Positions 1 through 9,849 of a stretch of DNA of 64,000 nucleotides are shown here, in pieces. Under the pieces are notes generated by a model. It worked only from the letters and a program-made list of their open reading frames with translations. It did not search any database and was not told the DNA's origin. Positions within the stretch are counted from its first letter, which is position 1; each line of letters starts with the position of its first letter. The DNA is from Apostichopus japonicus (lineage: Eukaryota; Echinodermata; Holothuroidea; Aspidochirotida; Stichopodidae). Where the stretch lies: NCBI RefSeq assembly GCF_037975245.1, contig NC_092567.1:5340214-5404213 (forward strand), read 5' to 3'. The translations under genes were made by a program, and so were the position numbers.

Positions 1-822
1 AGAGCTATCATTAGGATCAAATATTTGAAAGCATAGGATTTTATGTGTATTCATCCTTGTTGAATGGGATGGAGGGTAGGGGATGGGTGGGTGGTGTCCA
101 ATTGACTTGGCTGCCCTATTGGTCGTCTATTTGCTTTTCTACCTGCTACGTAAAGTTTGATATGTCCTGAAAATTACAGTTTGTACACTATCACTCTATC
201 TAGATCATTGCATGGGGCAAGTGGTGTGAGTTACTATGGAATCAGGTACCGTATACAGGGTCAGACCTCCATAACGCCCTAATAATGTGATATTATGTAT
301 AAATAATGTTTTGATGTCATTCCACTAGTTGAGTGGGAATGAGGGGTGGGGATGATTGGAAAGCCCTAATCAGAATATATATGCTGTTGCATGTGCTGTA
401 TTCATACAATTTGATATATCATAGAGAAAATAGGGATGTACACTGTTATGGCTTTCTCCTATTGTTTGAGAAAGATTTTTTTACCATTTCCAACAGCATA
501 GATTAAGGTGATGTATATTAAATGTAAAGTAGAAGTTTTTTTTTCCAACTTTTAGGGTCCCCATAATGTGTGTGAGAATTTAATGAACAGTCTAACATTA
601 ATTTTTGACCATCTTATTTTCACCGTTTCAAAGTTTTGATGTCATTCCAAATTGATGAACTGCTTAATCTCAAATACATCAGTGTAGAAAATGATCTTGT
701 CCAACTTTTACAGGCTCCACCTATATGTGGGTGTAGCCATCATGTGGGGCAATAAGGGGGGGGGGGGGGTTGCTGGAGGGGGAAACTGGGAAAGCAGCTA
801 TATGTAGGTTAGAGCTATTGCT
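1..822 (-). repeat. Single inverted unit of the ~780-bp satellite
   Basis: Read on the minus strand this stretch follows the unit of the large array at 9850-23950 almost end to end. It has the same landmarks: the GGTACCTGATTCC anchor, the ACTCAACTAGTGGAATGA block, the GGTGGAGCCTGTAAAAGTTG block and the CCATCCCATTCAACA block. It is one full unit, more diverged than the array members, and lies in opposite orientation to them about 9 kb away. It contains no plausible gene. Confidence 0.85.
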
Positions 823-1125
823 TGTACCCCCACACACTATACTGTTTACCAAGATTTATGTAGGTTGACTAGTTTCTTGTCTGAGATAAGATGTAAAGGC
901 TGAAAAATATTAATTCAAAGACTTGTTTTCAATAAAAAACACATATTCAAGTTCAGACATAGAAACTACCTTGAGTTGCCACTTCCAATATTCACATAAA
1001 AGGACTCCAAAGTTAAAACAATTCTCCAGTATAAAAATCAGTGCCCCCACACACTATACTGTAGATCAAGATTGATATAAGGTGTGCTGTTTCTTGTCTG
1101 AAATATGAGGTAAAAGTCTGTGGGA
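820..1125 (+). repeat. Diverged ~230-bp repeat, paired with 8960-9360
   Basis: The phrase CCCCCACACACTATACTGT followed by an AT-rich tract and CTTGTCTGARATA occurs twice here (near 828 and 1044). It occurs again in the same orientation at about 9065 and 9285. The pair sits just inside the two satellite blocks. It is non-coding and probably belongs to the same composite repeat as the satellite. Confidence 0.6.
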
Positions 1126-1138
1126 AAAGGAACGCTTT

Positions 1139-2020
1139 TAAAACTATATTACTACTGGATCTAATTTAAGGATACAATAACTTTTGCATATTGAAGGGTG
1201 CATCAAAGTATATACAAAGTTATCTCATGTACACATATCTTTGAATTCTTTCTGAAATTGTTTTTATCATATACCAGTACATTTGAGAGTTATTTTTGAA
1301 ATTCATTGTATTCAAGCAATGCATACATATTACAGAAACACACATTAGTATTAGAACCAGTCCCCCTATTGAGGTATGTGTGCAGACAGCTCACATTTTT
1401 AATCACTGACATGAATTTCTTATTTTGTCAAGATATCATGAAACCTATATAAACTGCATTACTACTGTGTCTATTTTAAAGGTACAATCATAATTTTGAA
1501 TAATGAAGGGTGCATTAAAGTATATGCTAAGTTATCTCATCCCTTTTGGAAAACACTGATGGAATTCTGAAAAAGTAAACGGTGAGGTTACCTAGCTGGT
1601 CTTTTCAATGCGTGAGTAGGAAACTGGTCTTTAATTGGCATTACAACAAACTTGGTATACCTTGCAAAATACTGAAAAGTTAACATGTACACATATCTTT
1701 GACTTCTTTCTGAAATTGTTTTTATCATATACCAGTTCATTTGAGAGTTATGTTTGAAATTCATTGTATTGAAGCAATGCATGTATATTACAGGAACACA
1801 CATTAGTATTAGAACCAGTTACACTGTTGAGTAATGTGTGCAGGGTGCATCAAAGTATACAAAGTTATCTCATCCACTATTGGAAAACACTGATGGAAAT
1901 TCGGAAAAAGAAAACGTTGAGGGTACCTAGCTAGTCTTTTCAATGCGTGAGTAGGAAACTGGTCTTAAATTGGCATTACACAAACTTGGTATACCTTGCA
2001 AAATACTGAAAAGTTAAGGT
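1139..2020 (+). repeat. Nested direct duplications (modules R, P and Q)
   Basis: Three modules alternate. Module P (1226-1385 and 1684-1843) shares CATGTACACATATCTTTGA and CACACATTAGTATTAGAACC. Module Q (1506-1683 and 1844-2016) shares GTCTTTTCAATGCGTGAGTA and ACTTGGTATACCTTGCAAA. A shorter module R (1139-1215 and 1439-1530) shares GAAGGGTGCAT. The order is partial Q, P, R, Q, P, Q, consistent with unequal crossover. The short reading frames here cross module boundaries and are not supported as genes. Confidence 0.7.
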
Positions 2021-2261
2021 CAATACTTGGGAAAACATGGGATGAGGTGGTCTATATCAGTGAGCTAAATGCGCGGCTAATTCCATGCTATCTTTGAATT
2101 ATACTCTTTGAATTATAGTTGCATATATGTCATAAATGGGCGTAGGAATGATTTGTGTGCACCCTACTTGGCTTAAGTGAGCAGTAATAATTGCATTTGT
2201 GAAGATCGATGCTGTCATAGTGACTAAAACAGTCCATTTGAGTGCATTCAGGGTAGGTGTA

Positions 2262-3444
2262 CAGAGCTCCCAACTGACCCTCATTTCGCGGGTTGGACCC
2301 GCATTCTAACACCCAAACCCGCTGACCCGCGCAAGTGTCCGAAAAACCCGCATTGTCATTGTCAAGTATACATAAAACAATTGCATCAAATTTTGACTTA
2401 GCAACCATCATTTCTTTAGCATTTAGCATAATGGTTACATCTCTATGTTCCGACGTCTCTATGTTCCGACGTCTCTATGTTCCGACGTCTCTATGTTCCG
2501 ACATCTCTATGTTCCGACGTCTCTATGTTCCGACAATTTTTTTGGACTCTAATTTTTTTTACCCAAATTTTTTGGGACTCAATTTTTTGGACCAAAATTG
2601 TTGACCAACATGTTTTCGGACCAACTTTTTTCGGACCAAAATTATTTTAGACCAACATATTTTTATGACCAATTTTTTTTTGGACCAAAATTTTTGACAC
2701 CAACATGTTTTCGGACCAACTTTTTTCGGACCAAAATTTTTTTTGACCAAACTGATTTTGGTCCCAAAAAGTTTGAGTACAAACAATTAAATTTCAGGTC
2801 ACAAGCAATTTTCGGTCACAAGCACTATTTGGGTCATAACAAACTTTGGGCCCTTTTTTTCCTGAAAAAAATTTGGTGCGTCCAAAAAATTGTGTCCCCA
2901 AAAAGGTAGGTCAGAAAAATTGTTGGTCCAAAAAATTGAGTCCCCCCAAAAAAAATTGGGTCCCAAAAAATTTGGGGCCCAAAAAATTAAGTCCCCCCAA
3001 AAAATTTGGTCCGAAAAATGGGGGACAAAAAATATTGAGTCTCCAAAAAAAAATTGGGTCCGAAAAAATTTGGGTCAAAAAAATTAGAGTCCAAACAATT
3101 TGTCGGAACATAGAGACGGCGGAACATAGAGACGTCGGAACATAGGGATGTCACCAGCATAATAGAGTATAAAACCTCCTTTACAGCATCATTTGAACCA
3201 CAAATTAGCCTATATTTCTTTTCATTGGGGTGAGCAGCGAACATTTTCATGCCACGGGAAGAATGAATTATCACCTACTATTCAATTTATTGATGTTACA
3301 CACAAAAAAATGCATATTTCTCAGAAAATATTGGGTGACAAAAGAATTCAAAAGGGGGGACACCCCCTCCCCTTATAACCCTCCCCCAGGACGGCGATTC
3401 GTGGCATGGACCCGCATTTGCCTTCTCAAGAGTTGGGAGCTATG
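2262..3444. mobile_element. hAT-like non-autonomous DNA transposon, split by a nested insertion
   Basis: The left end CAGAGCTCCCAACT (from 2262) is matched at the right end by the inverted CATAGCTCCCAACT (ending 3444). Both sides are followed directly by GGTGTA (2256-2261 and 3445-3450), a likely target duplication. Inner ends share CGGGT/GGACCCGCATT words. A start of CAG/CAT plus short inverted ends suggests a hAT-type element, although hAT duplications are normally 8 bp and only six match here. It codes for nothing recognisable and is interrupted by the fold-back element at 2433-3155. Confidence 0.6.
2433..3155. mobile_element. Fold-back DNA element with tandem-repeat inverted ends (copy 1)
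   Basis: The left end is GGTTACATCTCTATG followed by six tandem copies of a 14-bp unit close to TCTATGTTCCGACG. The right end is the inverse, GACGTCGGAACATAGGGATG then TCACC. AGCATAAT stands on both sides (2425-2432 and 3156-3163), a perfect 8-bp target duplication. The interior is built of phrases such as TTTTTGGACC, T-rich on the left and the A-rich complement on the right, so the whole element can fold on itself. Reading frames here are low-complexity shadows. A related copy lies near 34154-34875. Superfamily unassigned; an 8-bp duplication fits hAT, P or Merlin types. Confidence 0.85.
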
Positions 3445-3450
3445 GGTGTA

Positions 3451-4751
3451 TGTCTTCGAACACAAATAGGTTTCTCTCCATGCCATATGTAGCACAGAGA
3501 ACATATCCCTGTAGAATCTTTGCCCTCTTTCAGCTGATCACTTAACTGACCTCCAAGGTAATAACACCTCTGCATTAGTATGACCTTGGCCATACTCACA
3601 ACACACTCAGTGACCATCAGCTACTTCAGGCCTTTTCATACAGTTTATATTCACACAGTGCAAACAATAACAATGTGTTAAGTCATCATATGCATGTGTA
3701 TAGCCTATGCTTGCAGTGTGGCTATGTTGTAACAGGTGAACATGTATTGCAGGGATGAAATGTTGAAATTAAGTTAATGGACCATGAACATTTCATTTTG
3801 TTTAAATTTCCAAGGAATAGGGATTGTAGTAGCTCTAGGCCTATAGTCAACCAGCTTAGCTTTGAGCAGAAGCAAAAAATGCAGGATTAACACATTTTTT
3901 TGATAAGTTTTAGCTGGTGAATGTGCCAAGCAAGTCTGTAGCAACTTCCCAGGCTAAGCAAACTGTATGTAATTATGTACTAAGCAAACTAGACATAGTA
4001 TGGGAGCCTCTATGACCATATTGTGTGTTATACCAGTTAAGCAAGCTTTATCCTGTAGTTTGTCACATCAACTTCAGTTGTCGGGTTTGGACCCCAGAAT
4101 TCCCTGAAAGACCCCCAATACAGGTGACACCTTATCTTGCACATGGACCAAACTGTGGCAAAAGGAAGTTATAAGAAGAGAAAAAGTTGCAATGTTCCTT
4201 GTCTGGAAGGGGCTGTTTAGTCACCACGCAGCTGATTCAGTTAGTTCAGTTACAGTAGTTCAGACAAACCATTAACCAAAATGCCTGTTCATGAGATTAC
4301 AAAAAAAATGAATATAAAGGACAAGAGTATGGTTGAATAGGTTTCATCATCAGGTTCCTTTCCCCCTTCCCTCTCATCATACATTGTACATTATTGAAAC
4401 TTGGTCATAAGGAGCTGCTACTAGTGGGTCTTATGCAGCCTTGAGTGACCAAATCCACTTTTCACATCACATCACATTACCAGTGAGCTACTTTGGCTTC
4501 TACTGTACTATTTATCATACCCCTAACCTATCTGTCTCTCAAGCTAACCTCAGAAACCAAAGCCTGGCAGTCACCTTGTACAGTAAAACTATAAGCTTTG
4601 GGTACATACATAGTCCATTTACAATCCACTATACTCTCCTTGAAAATGAAAACAGCTAATGAAATATTTATGACCTCTGTTGTAAAGTATAACTGAGCTA
4701 GCTAGGTCTTTATGGTAGGCTCTCAGTATCAAATCGTGGGCAATTGACATA
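3451..4751. other. Stretch without recognised gene or repeat
   Basis: Unique-looking AT-rich sequence. Short frames at 3426-3617 (minus) and 4441-4659 (plus) lack splice sites, family motifs or useful composition. I see nothing else to support. Confidence 0.5.
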
Positions 4752-5030
4752 CCAGGCGCGTATCCGGGGGGGGGTGTGGGGGCACGCGCCCCCCCAGGTA
4801 AGAAAAAGAAGAGAGAAAAAAAGAGAGAAGAAAAAAGGAAAAAAGAGGGGGAAAAAGAGGAGGAAGGAGAGGAAAGAAGGGAAAAGAAAAAGAAGAAAGA
4901 GAGAAAGGAGAAAAAGGAGAGAACAGAAGAAAAACCCCAAGACACCAGGAAGAGAAAGAGGAACAGTGACATAATTACAGCACTGACCCCTATTATATAC
5001 ACAGGGTAGTCAGTGACGGATCGAGAAGGG
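4752..5030 (+). repeat. Degenerate transposon end plus a ~165-nt polypurine tract
   Basis: CAGGCGCGTATCCGG at 4752 resembles the CAGGGGCRTATCCAGG terminus of the element at 5603. It is followed by a GC hairpin (GGGGGCACGCGCCCCC) and then, from about 4798 to 4960, a strand made almost wholly of A and G. The Phe/Ser- and Lys/Arg/Glu-rich frames on the two strands are translations of this tract, not genes. No matching right terminus was found. Confidence 0.5.
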
Positions 5031-5099
5031 GCGTCCGCCTCAGACTACCCCTTACACCGATAACTCCATTTTTGACGTTTCCATTTTCCTCTCACTAAT

Positions 5100-5102
<3 letters not shown>

Positions 5103-5163
<61 letters not shown>

Positions 5164-5240
5164 GCTATATATATATGCTATATATATATATATGCTATAT
5201 ATATATATGCTATATATATATATATGCTATATATAGTATA
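5103..5240. repeat. (TA)n microsatellite with TATGC interruptions
   Basis: About 138 bp of alternating TA, pure at first, then broken at intervals by GC to give TATATGCTATATA units. Confidence 0.97.
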
Positions 5241-5594
5241 TCATGGCGCGTGTGTATGTATGGACGCCTTAAACAATTGTAAATTTGTGTTATGAAACCA
5301 ATTGTGGCTGGTCTTGAACTCGACTTAGTCGTCGGGGAACATGACGCATTTCGGTATTAGCCCAGGATCTATATCCGAACTGCACTAGACATATGTCCTT
5401 CGATGCAACACTCATCCAGAGATAAAATGTTATACAACGCGAACTTAATGCTAATTGTTACCCCACCCCTAGTACAGTAACTCATACAATGAATCTAAAA
5501 ATAAAAAATTCCGCATGCGATTTGAGAATTGAGCACATTTCCTGCTAATATCATGTAGTGGATCCAAAGGTGTATCATTGCCGGCGGGGGGGGG
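5241..5594. other. Short spacer without recognised features
   Basis: Unique sequence ending in a G-run next to the transposon at 5603. No exon-like frame or repeat was recognised. Confidence 0.4.
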
Positions 5595-5602
5595 GGGCGG
5601 AC

Positions 5603-6551
5603 CAGGGGCATATCCAGGATTTTCCAATAGGGGGGGCGTCAGGCATGAATGATCGCCGTCCTGGGGGATGGGTCTAAGGGGAGGGGGTGGACAATTTTTG
5701 CTTTCGAAGAAGGGGTGAAATGCAAAATGGTGCCATATGCATGGGCGGCGATCCGTACTTCCGAGTGGGGGGGGGGGGGATATGACCTTGTTGACTATCT
5801 AAGCTTAGCGCCACCATGAGTTGGCGCGAAGCGTACAAGAAAATTTTGGGATTAACAAACCCTCTAGATGGCCAGAAACGGCACTTCCCGAGGGTGCATA
5901 TATGTACTATATCAATACCGTGGGCGCAATAATACATTTTGTTGTTATAGGGCCAATGAAGCCTACAGTCAACTATTCTTGCTTTATAAAGACGCTTTAT
6001 TTGAAAAGATCGCACTGAGTTTATGGTAGGCGAGATATGAAGCTAAAAAAGAGCCGTACATTAACAATGATGCATAAATGTAGGCATGAAAATATTCTTA
6101 TCCCTGGCATTTGGTGGGGGGATATGGTGTATTACATCCCCTCCATCCATTTTCATGGGGGATATATCCCCCTTCCCCCCCAGGATCGCCGCCCATGGCC
6201 ATATGTGATCCATTTTTCGACCTTAATAATAAGCAACATTTCCAGTAAATATGAACACAAAATGCACAATTTAGTATGGCTGGCATGTCACTTAGTGTTT
6301 ATAGTGATAATACAAACACAATTACCATCTATGTTTCTAAAACTATTATGCCGCCGAACTTCGCCAGAACCTTTTTCTGGCAAACAAAATATAAAGCATA
6401 CGGGAGGGGGGGGGGGGGGGTTGAGCGATCACCGACATCTCACTTAAAGGTCGTCATCAATTTTTTTATATTTTTGGCTAAACTTTTTTTTTTTGGTGAC
6501 GGCCAATAGGGGGTGCGCACGCCTGTTGCGCCCCCCCTGGATACGCCCCTG
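5603..6551. mobile_element. hAT-like non-autonomous element with 8-bp target duplication
   Basis: The left end CAGGGGCATATCCAGG (from 5603) is mirrored by CCTGGATACGCCCCTG (ending 6551). GGGCGGAC flanks both sides (5595-5602 and 6552-6559), a perfect 8-bp target duplication as made by hAT transposases. Within it, about 5786-5900 carries a module (GACTATCTAAG...GCGCCACCAT...GTTGGCGCG) that recurs three more times in this region. Poly-G and poly-C runs adjoin the ends. The frames at 5674-6015, 6037-6447 and 6276-6509 have no family signature. It must depend on a transposase encoded elsewhere. Confidence 0.85.
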
Positions 6552-6779
6552 GGGCGGACGAACACATTACTTCTTGAGATTGTTCCCACCTGCATGAAAA
6601 CGCGCGCCCCACAACCCTACGCCCGCCCCTCTAATCACTTCCCGATGAGTTACGAAACCAGACCCATCGTATACAAAATTCTACTTGGATTATTTGTCCC
6701 CTGATTTTTTTCTGTTGATGCCCATGCATTTCCCCAAACTAAATTTCTAAGCCATGAGATCTAAAACTTAAGGAGGCTT

Positions 6780-7511
6780 GGGAGCATCATTGGGTCTGGG
6801 AAGTGTTATTTCCGGTGATCTGGGAGGTATATTTGCCAAAAATTTCTTGTACGCTACGCGCGAACCCATGGTCGCGCTTCGCTTAGATAGTATCAGAGAA
6901 CAGACACGCGTCCCCACCATTATCCACGACTGATCTGCGCCAATGCACCAATAAATTAACTGTGTCTGAATTTTCGAAATTTCCCTGACCAACATTCCTA
7001 AACAATCTTCCATCTTCTCGTGCAATTTTGACCGGTCTGTTAGGGGTTGAAGGAGGTTTTTCTGTATTGGCTGTCCATAGATAAAATTTTGTGCAACATT
7101 TTGGGTATGTTTTGAAGTGAATTTATTTCACGAGAAGTGTGAATTTTCAAATTCTGAACGAATAATGGGCTTAAAACCTTGAAAAGTGGGACTGACGGGT
7201 ATTGTGGGCCGCGACGTAGAATCACCTACAAAAGCAATGATCCACAGGAGATGCGATGTGGTCGAACATGATGTGTGACTGGTGACAATCTTCAAAAAGA
7301 TTATGGATGGAAATTGGGAAAATACTTGATTTACTCAGGCAAAAGTGAACATCTAGTGGGTCATTTTCAAGCCCGAGATGTGCCATTTCCGGTAATCTGA
7401 GGGGTGTCAAAACGAGAAATATTCTTGTACGCTGCGCGCCAACCTATGGTGGCGCTCCGCTTAGATAGTCATTCGCGCCCCCCGGGTTAGAAAATCCTGG
7501 ATACGCCCCTG
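6780..7511 (-). mobile_element. Fragment(s) of the same transposon family, right terminus at 7511
   Basis: TTTTCTAACCCGG on the minus strand leads to CCTGGATACGCCCCTG ending at 7511, the same terminus as the element at 5603-6551. Minus-strand copies of the shared GCGCCACCAT/GGTTGGCGCG module lie at about 6787-6895 and 7385-7475. No matching left end or target duplication was found. The later insertion at 7515 lies three bases beyond the terminus and separates any duplication from it. Confidence 0.6.
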
Positions 7512-7514
7512 CAT

Positions 7515-8158
7515 CAAGGGCGGAGGAAGCACTTTTAATCTGGGGGGCACTGACATCAAAAGGCACTTTGCAGAAATTAGATTGGACTGATGCAGCCTTA
7601 TATTTAGTACCCTTCATAACTCTTATTGTATTATCTTATTTGCGTATACACATCACTCCATCAACCCCCCCCCCCCCCCAAGGAAAATATGCATACTAGC
7701 ACTGCAATATCCAATGTGCAAATTGGGAAACAAGGAACAAGTTTTCTTTTGAGACAAAATGAGGTGAAATCATGCTAGTTGCTAATGTAGGAATCTTTCG
7801 AATTAGAGTTTATTTCTTGCTAATATCTTAACAATTTTTTTTCCATTCAAAATAGTTTTGAGTTTGACCCACAGAAATTCATTAAAAGTCAAGGGCGCAT
7901 CCAGGATTTGCAAAGTTGTATGCGCGACTATCTGAGCGGAGCGCCACCATCGGTTGGCGCAGAGCTTAGAAGAAAATTTTTGGTTTTACAAACCCCTCAG
8001 ATGGCAAGAAACGGCCTTCCCGAGTGTTCATTCTGGTTCCCTGGCCTCTTGCTAACTTGAGACACCTCAATTTTTATGTAGAAAAGGGGCACATTTTTAA
8101 CCTGAGGAAAAGTGGGGGGGCACGTGCCCCCTGTGCCCCCCCGGTTCCGCCGCCCTTG
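7515..8158. mobile_element. Non-autonomous DNA transposon with 8-bp target duplication
   Basis: The left end CAAGGGCGGAGGAA at 7515 is mirrored by TTCCGCCGCCCTTG ending at 8158. CCCTGCAT lies on both sides (7507-7514 and 8159-8166), a perfect 8-bp duplication. The left copy of that duplication overlaps the last bases of the older element ending at 7511, so this insertion is the younger. About 7895-8040 carries a plus-strand copy of the GCGCCACCAT/GGTTGGCGC module preceded by a degenerate GGGCGCATCCAGGATTT terminus. That suggests another fragment nested inside. No protein is encoded. Confidence 0.85.
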
Positions 8159-8166
8159 CCCTGCAT

Positions 8167-8959
8167 ACTGATGTAAATCGACATATATGTATATGTAAGG
8201 TTGGAACATACTGTAGAGGTGTCAGAACAGATTAGAGATTATTACATGCAGTTAGGTGTGTTTAACATCTATATGTAGCTTTAGAAATCAAGAGAACTTT
8301 AACCATAATTTTTTGCATTGGAGAGCTCTGCTGTAGTTCCTAGGCTGATAAATAAATGCTGTAGATATGATAGTGATTCTGAGTTTTGTAGGGCATTATT
8401 GATGTTAATTATAAAAAACACATACAACAGGCGTGTAGGCCTACAGTAGTTAAAGGGACATCAGATTTATGCCCGATGCTGAGATTGAAGACTGACAAAC
8501 AGTGTATGGGAATATTTTGATTTTCAAAAACCAGGTTTATAGCTATGTGATAGGCCACATGCCGCTAAAGAGGGAATTTTGAAGTGAATCCCATAATCTT
8601 CAGTGGTCATGTTATCAAACTATATATATACTTTATGTAGGCATTCATTGGTATGATACTATCCTTGTTATACGAGTGATTCATCATGGCACCTTCTATG
8701 TAACCTGCTAAACACTACACTGTGTAATAGGTTTCAGGCTCATTCATGGTCGAAAATTTAAATAAAAAATAATGAGACATCCACGTGCAAAATAATCCCC
8801 AAATTATGATGGCATCCCTGGGTTCAAAAAGGAGGATTAATGCTTTATTTTTGTATCCTTGATGGACAGAACATTCCCAGAGACACTTCATGTGTACTAA
8901 AGTGGTATGTATAAATACAATTGAGATTGGTCAGTGTTTGGACTGTCATTAGGCCAAAT
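8167..8959. other. Stretch without recognised gene or repeat
   Basis: AT-rich unique sequence with a TATATATA stretch near 8621. No exon-like frame with splice sites was found. Confidence 0.4.
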
Positions 8960-9360
8960 ATGAGCTCAAATATGTGTTTTTTTTTTTTTTTGGTTCAATA
9001 CATACAAAACACATGTTTGAGCTCAGACTTGTGCAAATTTTCCACAACCTAGTACTCCAAACTGAAAACAGTACCCCAAATTGTACCGTATATCAAGATA
9101 GTTGTGCTAGTTTTGTCTCTAAAATTAGAAGTTAAAGTTGGAAAAGTTTAGTTTAAAGATTTGTTAACAACAAAAAAACAAATATTTGAGCTCAGTCATA
9201 GCAAGTAACTTGATTTTTCATTTCAGATTATCACATACAAGGACTCCAAAGTTAAAACAGTACTCCAAAATAAAGTGCAGTACCCCCACACACTGTACTG
9301 TATATCAAGAGTTGTATAAGGTGCACTTGTTTTTTTGTCTGAAATATGAAGTAAATATGC
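8960..9360 (+). repeat. Diverged ~230-bp repeat, paired with 820-1125
   Basis: Two copies of a unit with CAGTACCCCCACACACTGT, ACTCCAAAGTTAAAAC and TTGTCTGAAATATGA match the repeat at 820-1125 in the same orientation. They lie shortly before the direct satellite array begins. Confidence 0.6.
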
Positions 9361-9849
9361 ATATATTCACAGTCAATTTCAGTATATTAATTTGGCATGA
9401 GAATATTGAGGTATGCAATTGTTTGCACTGTTAGTTAGTTGATAATATTCACAGTCAATTTCAATTTATTCAAGTTTTCATATTCTATTAATATTGGTTT
9501 TGTTTGAGGAGTGAATTATAAGAAAGAATTTTACTGGCTTATACCACAATGGAACAGTAATATCTGAAATAAGGAAACACACAATATTCAGTGTACCAGA
9601 CTCACTTTTGATGTACTTTTTATAATGTATAATTTTATTATGTTAAATTCAGATATAAATGATAAGAATATACATGTGGAAAATAGAACTGCCTGGTCAG
9701 TTTCCAGTTCATCACTATCATAGAACTTGTATTTTGAAGGTGCGTGACAGAAAGTCCCACTTATTGAGAGGACACAAATCAGTCCCCCAATGTACTGTTC
9801 AAAATGTGCCAACGTAATGGTCCCCCAAATGTAGAGAGGGTTTGTATGC
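9361..9849. other. Spacer before the satellite array
   Basis: Contains two copies of ATATTCACAGTCAATTTCA (near 9364 and 9446). The minus-strand frame at 9588-9851 has no splice or family support. Confidence 0.4.

Noticed and set aside
2559-3145. Lys/Pro/Gly- and Phe-rich frames on both strands
   Set aside because: They are translations of the fold-back element's TTTTTGGACC/GGTCCAAAAA phrases, present on both strands by symmetry.
4619-5002. Phe/Ser/Leu-rich minus-strand frame resembling membrane segments
   Set aside because: It is the complement of the polypurine tract; low complexity explains the hydrophobic appearance.
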